Shown one piece after another: positions 54,974 through 63,771 of a stretch of 64,000 nt of DNA. Where the stretch lies: NCBI GenBank assembly GCA_965222205.1, contig OZ244932.1, positions 1,860,001 through 1,924,000 of the forward strand, written 5' to 3'. Each line of letters starts with the position of its first letter. Positions within the stretch are counted from its first letter, which is position 1. Below the pieces are notes generated by a model. It had not been told where the DNA came from, did not search any database, and saw only the letters and a list, made by a program, of their open reading frames with translations. This DNA is from RHLJ01 sp965222205. Lineage in GTDB: Bacteria > Bacteroidota > Rhodothermia > Balneolales > Balneolaceae. The position numbers were made by a program, and so were the translations under genes.

Positions 54974-56596
54974 CTAATCCCAAGAGCCATACATCGCATT
55001 AGGTAAGATCAGAATGTCTTTGCCTTGACGTTTTAGAAATTCATTTAGATCAACATTTTCCTGAGTCGTATTTGCAAAATCTTTGATGTTGTCTCCAATC
55101 TGCATCACAATACTCAGATTTCGGTTCCAACCGCTCTTAGCTGATGGGGCTTTTTCCCAGCAAGCAGTGGCATTTCCATTTGAAATATGGGTACGACGCA
55201 GGTCTTTATCATTGATGAATTCTTTTCCATCTACTGATTGAATATCCTCTTCCGATCTTCCAAGGATGCATGTATTATCTCGTGTAAGCGGGAAACCAAG
55301 AGCTTGTAAATTATTCCAGGTATACTGATCTAAGGAACGATTTCGATTGGTGATTAAGGCAATATGACCACCAGATTCCAATACTTTCGTAACAAATTTT
55401 TTTGCTCCGGGTATCTCATCTGCGGCTTCTTCTTTTACCCAATCCGCCCAGCTTTCCGAAGTATATCCGAGCCCTGATTGATCTCTTCTTCGATTGTATT
55501 CGCTGTTATCAAGCAGGGTTTCGTCTACATCCATAATTACTACCCAGGGTTCGTCATTAGTAGAGAAGCGATCAATATTCTTTTCTGCTTCCTGATACAG
55601 GTAGGAAGTTATTAGACGGTATTCTGCACTATTTTGAGTCCATAATACTGCTGAGCTTATGGGATAAGAAGGTGATAAGGAAAGATCAACAGCGATTGGA
55701 CAATGGTCGCTAAGCATATCATCTTCGGTCATAGTTTCCGGTGTCATACCGAAGTAATACACCTTTTCACTGCCCTCGATGTAATACTTCGAGCTTTTCG
55801 GTCCGGTAAGAATATGATCAATAGGTTCGGGATATCTTGGATGACACCCTCTGATATTATTCATGCTGCTTTTAATACTGATCTGATTGCCTTTCATATC
55901 TTCAAGGTCTTCCCAAAAACGATTGTCCGGTGTGGTGATTCGGTGATTGAAGTCTCCAAGAATCACAAAGGCTGTTTCTTCTCTTACTTTACGTTCTACC
56001 CATTTATCGAGGACAGGAACCTGCTCTTCAAATGTCTCACAGGCATCACGATCTGAAGTGGAATAATCATTTACAAAGCACCCGCTTTTAAGATGAACGT
56101 TCATTACTTCGATGGGCTCAGGAGTTCCCGTCAGCTTTATAATCAAACCATATCGAAGACCTGGATTTCCAATTGCCAGTTCATCAAAACCACCCACGTT
56201 TTCAAATTCAACTCCTTTGCGTATCGCAAAAGCAACTTTTTGCTGCGTTGAAGGGCGACCACTCCCCCGACATTCGTAAGATCCACTATTTGGGCGATTT
56301 GATAGAACAATATCCCACTCGTTTTGCGGAAAAACTCGAGCTACTGCCTTTACCGATTCCACCTCTTGCAAGGCAACCACATCTGCATCCATTGTTGCAG
56401 CGAAACTTCTGAGCTTTGCATAATCAGCTTCATCTCTTGCAACACATCCTTCCCCATTATTGTCTGCCAAATGTTCGATGTTCCAAGTGACTAACCGAAT
56501 ATTTCCATCAGTGATTGATTCTGAAATACTTTGAGCTGATACCGACGATGTTAACAGCCACAGAAAGAGTAAAAATGCAGGTAGTTGTTTTTTCAT
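54974..56596 (-). CDS. Secreted endonuclease/exonuclease/phosphatase - HAD acid phosphatase fusion
   Basis: Protein of 540 residues with a signal peptide (to about SVSAQ). Residues 30-310 are an EEP-type hydrolase: VTWNIEHLAD, VALQEVES, NVHLKSGCF, ILGDFNHR and the catalytic SDHCPIAVDL. Residues 340-540 are a HAD class IIIB acid phosphatase like e(P4): nucleophile motif VVIMDVDETLLDNSEYN (near residue 354), ALITNRNRSLDQYT, then a late MQIGDNIKDF motif. It could cut extracellular nucleic acid and then strip phosphate from the nucleotides. Copies B and C of the palindromic element lie on its two sides. Confidence 0.88.
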   Translation of the reverse strand: MKKQLPAFLLFLWLLTSSVSAQSISESITDGNIRLVTWNIEHLADNNGEGCVARDEADYAKLRSFAATMDADVVALQEVESVKAVARVFPQNEWDIVLSNRPNSGSYECRGSGRPSTQQKVAFAIRKGVEFENVGGFDELAIGNPGLRYGLIIKLTGTPEPIEVMNVHLKSGCFVNDYSTSDRDACETFEEQVPVLDKWVERKVREETAFVILGDFNHRITTPDNRFWEDLEDMKGNQISIKSSMNNIRGCHPRYPEPIDHILTGPKSSKYYIEGSEKVYYFGMTPETMTEDDMLSDHCPIAVDLSLSPSYPISSAVLWTQNSAEYRLITSYLYQEAEKNIDRFSTNDEPWVVIMDVDETLLDNSEYNRRRDQSGLGYTSESWADWVKEEAADEIPGAKKFVTKVLESGGHIALITNRNRSLDQYTWNNLQALGFPLTRDNTCILGRSEEDIQSVDGKEFINDKDLRRTHISNGNATACWEKAPSAKSGWNRNLSIVMQIGDNIKDFANTTQENVDLNEFLKRQGKDILILPNAMYGSWD

Positions 56597-56703
56597 TTAA
56601 AAAGTATATCAAAAGATTTAGGAAAATTTTTACATCTGAAATATTGCTGGAGCAAAAGAGAAAAAAACCAGAAGCATTTAAACTCCGGATAAACGATTGC
56701 TAA

Positions 56704-56789
56704 GAATTAGGAATACTTGAATACAGAATTAGGAATAAGGTTTGATGTTAAATTACAAACCTTATTCCTAATTCAACTATTCCTAATTC
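56704..56789. repeat. Nested palindromic element, copy C
   Basis: Outer arms GAATTAGGAATA (56704-56715) and TATTCCTAATTC (56778-56789), inner arms GAATTAGGAATAAGGTTT (56726-56743) and AAACCTTATTCCTAATTC (56757-56774): a perfect 18-bp inner pairing with a 13-nt loop. The right end is 2 bp from the lepB stop codon. It is nearly identical to copy B in order and spacing. Confidence 0.9.
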
Positions 56790-56791
56790 CC

Positions 56792-57919
56792 CTAATCAAT
56801 AATGTGAAAGACTCTGTTGAATCGTGGTACGAATCCGTCCAGTGACATCCACACAATAAAAGCTTTACCGATGATGTGATCCTTGGGCACAAATCCCCAG
56901 AAACGACTGTCCTCGCTGTTATCCCGGTTGTCTCCCATCGCAAAGTAATAATCCTGTTTTACTGTGTAGGTATTAGTCCGCTCACCATTTATGATGAAGT
57001 CATTTCCATCCCGTTCTACAGAATTGTTTTCATAACGCTCAATGAGATCTTGATAAACAAACCAGTTGTTATTGTTTAGCTGGATTTCCTGCCCTTCAAA
57101 TGGAACTACGATTTCTGAAAAGTGATCGTGATTACGGAAAGCTTTAGAAAAATTACCCGAGCTCTGAATGTATTGATATATCGGCTCAGAGTCTTCAAAC
57201 ATAAAATAATACAGAGAATCTACTTCCGGCCAGGATTGTACTACGTCAGCTACCTCAGAAGTCATATTAACCCGGTAAGTGTTAGCGTTTACCTGGCGTA
57301 CATACATTCCCTCACCACCAATAGTGCCGGCTCCGACTGATTCCATTTTTGCATTGCTTAACCTGACCCCTTGATTAAGTTCAAGAGTATAAAATCGTTG
57401 AACACCCTCATGATATGCTTCTTCTTCTCCATTCACATAAAGAACTTTATCGCTTAGTTCGAGCGTATCACCTGCAACACCGACTGCACGTTTTATATAA
57501 TTCGTTTTTTGAGATATCGGTTTCACTTCCCATGGAATATTGAACACAATGATATCATTTCGTTCAATATCCCTGAAGCCGGGAAGTCGGGTCCAGGGTA
57601 ATTTCACTCCAGGTAAACATACCTGAGTAAAAGGAATACAAATTGCCATTGGTGTTCGTGCGCCGTAAGTAAGATTAGAAACTATCAGAAAATCCCCAAT
57701 GAGTAAATCCTGCTCCATTGAACCAGTTGGAATTTTGTATGATCCGAAAATAAGAGACCTGAGAATTGCCGCCGCTATAAACGCAAAAACCAATGCATCA
57801 ATCCATTCTCTAAGCCACGATTTCGCCTCTTTTTCTTCTTCGGCTTTGTCCTTCTTTTTTCTTTTCCAGAATGGGAGCTTTGATTGCTCTTCTGATTCCG
57901 GTGCCTTTTGTTCTTCCAA
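56792..57919 (-). CDS. lepB: Signal peptidase I
   Basis: Membrane-bound serine protease of 375 residues that removes signal peptides. Catalytic Ser67 is in YKIPTGSMEQDLLIGD and the general-base Lys143 in TNYIKRAVGVAGD; MGDNRDNSEDSRFWGFVP is the conserved late motif. A highly charged cytosolic start of about 35 residues precedes one helix. It is longer than the E. coli type because of a roughly 120-residue insertion between the Lys motif and the late motif, common in Bacteroidota. It starts 12 bp after the preceding gene's stop. Confidence 0.96.
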   Translation of the reverse strand: MEEQKAPESEEQSKLPFWKRKKKDKAEEEKEAKSWLREWIDALVFAFIAAAILRSLIFGSYKIPTGSMEQDLLIGDFLIVSNLTYGARTPMAICIPFTQVCLPGVKLPWTRLPGFRDIERNDIIVFNIPWEVKPISQKTNYIKRAVGVAGDTLELSDKVLYVNGEEEAYHEGVQRFYTLELNQGVRLSNAKMESVGAGTIGGEGMYVRQVNANTYRVNMTSEVADVVQSWPEVDSLYYFMFEDSEPIYQYIQSSGNFSKAFRNHDHFSEIVVPFEGQEIQLNNNNWFVYQDLIERYENNSVERDGNDFIINGERTNTYTVKQDYYFAMGDNRDNSEDSRFWGFVPKDHIIGKAFIVWMSLDGFVPRFNRVFHIID

Positions 57920-57931
57920 ATTTTAAGTGAG

Positions 57932-58513
57932 TTAATTTAATCTTATGTGTGAAGGTAAATCAATTTCTTCCTTCTTATATAATCCGTCAGCGTATGTAAC
58001 TTTGTACCATTGATAACGCTCCGGAGAGTAAAAATAATCGGTATACTCCTTTGGCTCCTCTTCTGTTACAAGTCGCGTTAATGTTCTTTTGACCTGGGGC
58101 ATTAAATCGATATAGCGACTCGCCCCTACGTACACCAAGCCATCAGCAAAGGGACCATCCAGATCGAGCACCATCATGGGGATTTCTCCATCTATAATAA
58201 ACCAATATTCAAATTGGATTGCCTTACCCGCTCTAAGTTTTCCATCTTCAACAATGTCTTCGATAGTTTTGGTAGGCTTACCGAAAACTCCTTCGAGACG
58301 TGCACGAATTTCGATTGCCGGAATACGATCCAGGCTATTGTAATTAAACCCTTCTCCAGTCCATTTGATATCAGCGAAGCGTTCCTGAAAAGCTTCCGCG
58401 TCTTCAATTTCTACTTTTTTGATGTTGGGTTCCTCAAATTGAGCGTAAGCTGATGAAGTAAGTAACACCATCAACACAAAAAAGAAAAAGAGTTGTTTTT
58501 TTGAATCTCTCAT
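57932..58513 (-). CDS. Unknown exported protein encoded between lepA and lepB
   Basis: Product of 193 residues with a clear signal peptide (KKQLFFFFVLMVLLTSSAYAQ). The mature part has mixed alpha/beta content with segments such as AIEIRARLEGVFGKPTKTIE and PMMVLDLDGPFADGLVYVGAS, and no catalytic motif I recognise. It is separated from lepA by 2 bp and from lepB by 12 bp, so it belongs to that operon. A role in the envelope or in protein export is suggested only by position. Confidence 0.7.
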   Translation of the reverse strand: MRDSKKQLFFFFVLMVLLTSSAYAQFEEPNIKKVEIEDAEAFQERFADIKWTGEGFNYNSLDRIPAIEIRARLEGVFGKPTKTIEDIVEDGKLRAGKAIQFEYWFIIDGEIPMMVLDLDGPFADGLVYVGASRYIDLMPQVKRTLTRLVTEEEPKEYTDYFYSPERYQWYKVTYADGLYKKEEIDLPSHIRLN

Positions 58514-58515
58514 AA

Positions 58516-60318
58516 TTATCGATCGTCCTCGTCCATAGATAGTACAGCTAAAAATGCTTCCTGTGGAATCTCAACTGAACCAACTTGTTTCATTCGTTTT
58601 TTACCTTCTTTTTGTTTCTCGAGAAGCTTCCGTTTTCTGGAAATATCTCCTCCGTAACATTTAGCGGTCACATCTTTTCGAAGTGCTCTGATAGAATCAC
58701 GAGCTATAATTCTGCTTCCGATTGCCGCCTGTACTGCTACCTCATATTGCTGTCTCGGGATAAGCTCTTTCAGCTTCGCACATATTTTACGTCCTTGATA
58801 ATAAGCTTTGTCACGGTGGGTGATACTCGAAAGTGCATCCACCGGTTCCCCGTTCAACAAAATATCTAAACGCACCAAATTCCCTTTTCGGTATTCAATA
58901 AATTCATAATCCAGAGAAGCGTATCCGCGGGTGCCTGATTTCAACTTATCATAAAAATCAAAAACCACTTCCGCCATCGGGAGTTCATAGGTGATTTCGA
59001 CCCGGTTATTCTGCATAAATATCTGGTTGATGTAAACGCCACGTCGCTCCTGGCAGAGTTTCATTATCGGGCCAATAAAATCTGCCGGAGTAATAATACT
59101 CGCTTTGATGTAAGGCTCGAAAATAGCATCTATCTCACCTACTTCAGGCATCTGGCTTGGGTTGTCTACATCTGTAGTACCGCCATCTTCCAGCTTTACC
59201 TCATACTGAACATTGGGTACTGTGGTGATGATGTCAATATCGAATTCTCTATCCAGTCGCTCTTGTACAATTTCCATGTGGAGAAGCCCGAGAAAACCTG
59301 CCCGAAACCCAAACCCCAGTGCTTTTGAAGTCTCAGGTTCGTAAGACAATGAAGCATCATTTAACTGAAGCTTTTCCAGCGCACTTCTTAAATCTTCAAA
59401 ATCTTCTGACTGGGTTGGATAAATCCCACTGAAAACCATCGGTTTTGCTTCCTGATACCCCGGAATGGGGGTTGTTGCAGCATTCTTAACGGTAGTAATC
59501 GTATCTCCAACACGTACATCCTGAAGTGATTTCACACTTCCAATTACATAGCCAACTTCACCTGCTCTAAGCTCTTTTGTTGGCTGATATTCCATCTTCA
59601 GATAGCCAATGTCTTCTGCATTGTACTCCTCTTTGTTTGCCATGAACTTGAAAAGTTCTCCCTTTCTCAACACTCCTTCAACTACTCGTACGTAAGCTAC
59701 TGAGCCACGATATGTGTTAAATACGGAATCAAAAATCAGTGCCCTCAATGGTTTATCAACTTCCTGTTTTGGACCAGGGACCCGCTCACAAATAGCTTCT
59801 AATAAAGCAGGGACTCCTTCTCCTGTTTTTCCCGATACGGTTAAAATCTCATCTCTTTCGCAACCAATAAGGTCGATTATTTGCTGACCTACTCCTTCAG
59901 TATCTGAACTGGGAAGATCAATTTTATTCAATACCGGGATGATTTCAAGATTCTGCTCAATCGCCTGATATAAATTCGAAATGGTTTGAGCTTCAATACC
60001 CTGAGTGGCATCTACGACTAAAATTGCACCTTCACAGGCTTTCAGGGCACGAGATACTTCATAAGCAAAATCAACATGTCCCGGGGTGTCAATCAAATTA
60101 AAATTAAATACTTCACCGCTCGGCCGCTTGTAGTCTAGCTTAATGGCATGACTTTTAATGGTGATTCCACGTTCGCGCTCAAGATCCATATCATCGAGCA
60201 TCTGTTCCTGCATATCCCGTTCAGAAATGGTGCCGGTAGTCTGTAAAAGTCGATCTGCCAGGGTAGATTTACCATGGTCAATGTGAGCAATAATGCAAAA
60301 ATTGCGAATGTTATTCAT
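58516..60318 (-). CDS. lepA: Elongation factor 4 (LepA)
   Basis: Ribosome-associated GTPase of 600 residues. G1 is AHIDHGKSTLADRLL, G3 DTPGHVDF and G4 NKIDLPSSD. The EF-G-like domains follow, and the LepA-specific C-terminal domain ends in KKRMKQVGSVEIPQEAFLAVL. It is first in the lepA - unknown - lepB operon, an arrangement in which lepA and the signal peptidase gene are commonly paired. Confidence 0.98.
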   Translation of the reverse strand: MNNIRNFCIIAHIDHGKSTLADRLLQTTGTISERDMQEQMLDDMDLERERGITIKSHAIKLDYKRPSGEVFNFNLIDTPGHVDFAYEVSRALKACEGAILVVDATQGIEAQTISNLYQAIEQNLEIIPVLNKIDLPSSDTEGVGQQIIDLIGCERDEILTVSGKTGEGVPALLEAICERVPGPKQEVDKPLRALIFDSVFNTYRGSVAYVRVVEGVLRKGELFKFMANKEEYNAEDIGYLKMEYQPTKELRAGEVGYVIGSVKSLQDVRVGDTITTVKNAATTPIPGYQEAKPMVFSGIYPTQSEDFEDLRSALEKLQLNDASLSYEPETSKALGFGFRAGFLGLLHMEIVQERLDREFDIDIITTVPNVQYEVKLEDGGTTDVDNPSQMPEVGEIDAIFEPYIKASIITPADFIGPIMKLCQERRGVYINQIFMQNNRVEITYELPMAEVVFDFYDKLKSGTRGYASLDYEFIEYRKGNLVRLDILLNGEPVDALSSITHRDKAYYQGRKICAKLKELIPRQQYEVAVQAAIGSRIIARDSIRALRKDVTAKCYGGDISRKRKLLEKQKEGKKRMKQVGSVEIPQEAFLAVLSMDEDDR

Positions 60319-60419
60319 GAAATGTATTCAGTGCGTCTCTTCTTTAAGAGCGCAAAGATACGAAGAAGGTGTGAGCTACTAAAACTTATGTTTTGACCTG
60401 AAACAAGGTTTTTCAACCT

Positions 60420-60716
60420 TCAAGCAGTCTCTTTCATCCAATAATTGCCCATACACTGCCAGCCGGGGTTTGTAAGCGAGATAAGATCCTGCTTTTTATA
60501 ACGGGTAAAACCCTTCAGCTCTACCTCTCTGTTAATAGCATGATAAATATCTGAAGTCTCTTCCACATAGACTAATTTTTCGAATGCGAAGTTAGCTTTA
60601 AAACTATTCATCCTTTTAGCACGATGCTTTTTTACAATTCTGTCTAAATCCGTAGTGAGGCCAACATAAAGCATCCCGGATGCATTACTTAAAATATAAA
60701 TATAGTATCGATTCAT
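60420..60716 (-). CDS. GIY-YIG nuclease-family small protein
   Basis: Protein of 98 residues of the GIY-YIG/URI type: YYIYIL and LYVGLT give the two motif halves, REVELKGFTRYKKQDLI the helix with the conserved Glu, and TNPGW the typical C-terminal turn. The position before H31 that normally holds the catalytic Arg (RVxEH) is Ile27, although Arg26 precedes it. It is a free-standing gene between lepA and the propeller sensor. Activity is therefore doubtful. Confidence 0.8.
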   Translation of the reverse strand: MNRYYIYILSNASGMLYVGLTTDLDRIVKKHRAKRMNSFKANFAFEKLVYVEETSDIYHAINREVELKGFTRYKKQDLISLTNPGWQCMGNYWMKETA

Positions 60717-60771
60717 TTTCCCCTTCTTTTTGAAGGTATGACCGATGAGAATACTACTCCTTACAAAAAAA

Positions 60772-63642
60772 TTAATTTTCTTTTTCTTCTACCCGTTCCG
60801 GGTTATGAAAATGTCGATTTCCCTTTCGGAAAATTATTGAGAAAGTATTCCCGGTATCCGGCACTGCATGTACTACAATAGAGGCATTGTGTAACTCAAC
60901 TAGCTTAGCTGCCAAAGGGAGTTCTATACCCAGGCTACTTTGCATTTGCCTGCTTGCCACTTTACTCTTGAACAAATCGAATATCGAGTGAAGTTCTTTA
61001 TGCGATATCGCTTTTGCGTCGTCTGAAATCTTAACGGTACAGATCGAGCTCTCTTCTACAATTTGAATTCTCAATTTTGTTACACCGTCGTGATTAACTA
61101 TCCGATTTATCAGATTTCTGAAAATGATGAGTACCAGTTTTATATCCAGATGAATAATCACCTGATCAGAATTGGTCGTTAGTTCTATCACCGGATCATC
61201 TTCAGGCGCGTCATTCTTGTGTAGAGAAATGCTTCTTTTCAAAACTTCTACTAATTCTTCCGGTTTGGAATGTACCTGTATGCCATCCATCTCAATTTCT
61301 GTAAGCAAAAGAAGTTGATCTATATAGGAAAGCATTTTAAAGGTTTCGCGGTCTACTACTTTTTTTAATGGCTCTCTTTCTAATTCTGCATGTTCTATGA
61401 GTGACAAAACAGGGGTTTTCAGGTCTTTATTCAGATTAAAAAGAAGCGACTCTTTAATTGATTTATGATCCCCGAGGCGAGCCTCAAGTTCAACTATTTC
61501 CCGTTTTGCCGATTCTATCTCCTTATTTTTTTCTGATATATTTTTTTCGAACCGACTTCGGGTTACTAAAAAGATCAAAATAATCTGAACGGCAAAAAGC
61601 CCTGCTATTAACCCATAAAACCAGGTTGCTTCATAGAAATAGGGTGGGATTTTAATAGAAACAACTGCTCCCTGCTGATTCCAAACCCCATCATTATTAC
61701 TCCCGATTACCTTAAACCTGTAATTTCCGGGGGGGAGATTGGTATAGCGAACACTTCGCTTTTCTGATGCAGAAATCCAATCCTCATCAAAACCAAAGAG
61801 GCGGAACCTTAATGTATTTTTTTCTGGTGAAACAAAGCTCAATACGGAAAATTGAATCTCTACATCTCTGTCTCCCAAACCTAGTTCTATTGATTCGGGC
61901 TTGGCATAGATCTCTCTTTCTCTGGATTTCACATTTTCAATATGAACAGGCGGAATTTCCATGTTTCTGGCTATTAATTTTGGATCGACCTTTACCACAC
62001 CATCCTGAGTAGGAAACCAGATACCTCCATCAGAGTCTACTGCCCCAGCGGGTTGAATTCCCCCATTTGCTTCTCTATTTCTAAGTCCGTCCACTTCGGT
62101 AAATCCACTGGAGGTAATCTGGTTAATATTTCCTTTTACATACTGCTCCACATCATGTTTAAATACCCAAAAAACTCCTTGATTCGAGCTCATCCAAACT
62201 CTGCCGAATTCGTCGGGAATAATCTTATGAATCACCTTATCAAACAATCCCTGGCTTGTATTTAAAGAAGCTATGTTGAACGGAACAGCCGCGGGTGTTT
62301 TTGAGGAAAGTATATTTAATCCGCTTTCTTCTGTCCCAATCCAAACTTTATATTCTTTGCTCATCGGGTTTTCATCAATCCAGATACTTCGAATCATATT
62401 ACTGGATAGGCCTGAATTCTTTGCGTAAAGCTTTACAGAAACCCCATTAAGATGAATGAGCCCCTGACCATTCGTACCTATCCAAAAAGAGCCATCCGGA
62501 GCCTCTTTTATTGTTTTTATGCTGGAATTTGAAACAGCGGGAATATCAACAATTTCCCATTTTTCGTTTTCCAGATAGTACAACCCGGAGGAAGTTCCAG
62601 CCCATACTCGTTTATCAGCATCCTCGTATAAACAGAATACTGTGTTTTCTGGCGGGGAAGGATATTTAATAAATATCCGATCGCCTGAATACCTGTAAAT
62701 AGCGCCATTAAGTAGCGCGACTAAAAGTTCTCCATTTTTTCTGGGAAGGATACTTTGAACAAATAGGTTCGAAGAAAGTCCTTCAAACAGAAAACCTTTC
62801 GTAACTTCTGTTCCGTTTAATTGCGCAATACCTCCGCCGTAAGTTCCAATCCAGATTCTTCCATCCTGAGAAGTGGTTATCGGATATATATTTCTGTTCG
62901 GCAGTCCTTCTTCTACACTAAAAGTTTTGAAAAAATTACGTTTAACTTTGTACAAGCCTTTACTGTAGGTCGCAACCCAGAAAGTTCCTTCATGGTCTTG
63001 TAAAACCTCATTTATCTGATTTCCCAAATCCAGCACCCGTTCACCCTGCTTATACAAAACTTCTTGATAAGCATCCCAACTAAAGTCTCTTCTTTTTCTC
63101 TTCTTCAGTGACTCGCTTTTAATCCCATTTGTTCTAATAATTCTGCTGTCTGAGATCGTAAAAATCTCTTTAGAACTTGCCGGTAAATAGATTTCTCCGG
63201 AATCTTCCTGGATAACTGCAGTAAATGTAATGCTTCCCAAGGAATCTGAAAGCAGAATTTGCTCAAATTGCTTTCCATCGAAAAGAATGAGCTCCGAGTT
63301 ATTATTAAGAATCAATAGCTTGTTTTGATAGCTAGCAATACCTCTGATTCGGTTATATCTGAGTCCCGAATATTCATCTGTTTTGTATGTTTTAAAACTC
63401 AATCCATCAAAACGGACAAGCCCATCAGCAGTTCCCAGCCAGATATAACCATCCCCGGTCTGAGTGACAGAAGAAATAGAATTGACCGGCAAACCATCTT
63501 TGGTAGTCCAGTTCTGGTAAATAAAACTATTATCTATAAATGAAGGCGGATACTGTTGACTTTGACCCCATACCTCTAAAAACGTATATACGTTTAAAAC
63601 TACACCTAGTAAAATAATCCAGCCACTCAGCTTAACCTTCAT
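60772..63642 (-). CDS. Propeller / Y_Y_Y sensor protein with degenerate histidine-kinase core
   Basis: Protein of 956 residues. An N-terminal signal or helix precedes about 600 residues of Reg_prop propeller blades (repeats like DGYIWLGTADGLVRFDG and DGRIWIGTYGGGIAQLNG). A Y_Y_Y domain comes next (about 590-665, ending NLPPGNYRFKVIGSNNDGVW), then one membrane helix (about 676-697) and a coiled helix. The kinase core lacks the phospho-acceptor: NKDLKTPV has Lys739 where SHELRTPL has His. The ATP motifs are broken (DDAKAIS for DTGxGI, SSLGIEL for GTGLGL). There is no receiver or HTH output domain. It is more probably a binding sensor than a kinase. Confidence 0.85.
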   Translation of the reverse strand: MKVKLSGWIILLGVVLNVYTFLEVWGQSQQYPPSFIDNSFIYQNWTTKDGLPVNSISSVTQTGDGYIWLGTADGLVRFDGLSFKTYKTDEYSGLRYNRIRGIASYQNKLLILNNNSELILFDGKQFEQILLSDSLGSITFTAVIQEDSGEIYLPASSKEIFTISDSRIIRTNGIKSESLKKRKRRDFSWDAYQEVLYKQGERVLDLGNQINEVLQDHEGTFWVATYSKGLYKVKRNFFKTFSVEEGLPNRNIYPITTSQDGRIWIGTYGGGIAQLNGTEVTKGFLFEGLSSNLFVQSILPRKNGELLVALLNGAIYRYSGDRIFIKYPSPPENTVFCLYEDADKRVWAGTSSGLYYLENEKWEIVDIPAVSNSSIKTIKEAPDGSFWIGTNGQGLIHLNGVSVKLYAKNSGLSSNMIRSIWIDENPMSKEYKVWIGTEESGLNILSSKTPAAVPFNIASLNTSQGLFDKVIHKIIPDEFGRVWMSSNQGVFWVFKHDVEQYVKGNINQITSSGFTEVDGLRNREANGGIQPAGAVDSDGGIWFPTQDGVVKVDPKLIARNMEIPPVHIENVKSREREIYAKPESIELGLGDRDVEIQFSVLSFVSPEKNTLRFRLFGFDEDWISASEKRSVRYTNLPPGNYRFKVIGSNNDGVWNQQGAVVSIKIPPYFYEATWFYGLIAGLFAVQIILIFLVTRSRFEKNISEKNKEIESAKREIVELEARLGDHKSIKESLLFNLNKDLKTPVLSLIEHAELEREPLKKVVDRETFKMLSYIDQLLLLTEIEMDGIQVHSKPEELVEVLKRSISLHKNDAPEDDPVIELTTNSDQVIIHLDIKLVLIIFRNLINRIVNHDGVTKLRIQIVEESSICTVKISDDAKAISHKELHSIFDLFKSKVASRQMQSSLGIELPLAAKLVELHNASIVVHAVPDTGNTFSIIFRKGNRHFHNPERVEEKEN

Positions 63643-63771
63643 GAGTTACCTCATGCATATGAATCAATTATCATTCTCTGGTATAAGCCCGATCTGAAAG
63701 TTGCTTAGAAGAGTGAACTCGGTTACTTGTATTACATTAAATTGTTCTAAATTTAAATAATGCTCAGAAAA

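Noticed and set aside
6371..56789. The GAATTAGGAATA elements as a CRISPR array
   Set aside because: Copies are palindromic, occur singly in three separate gaps, and there are no regular spacers or cas genes.
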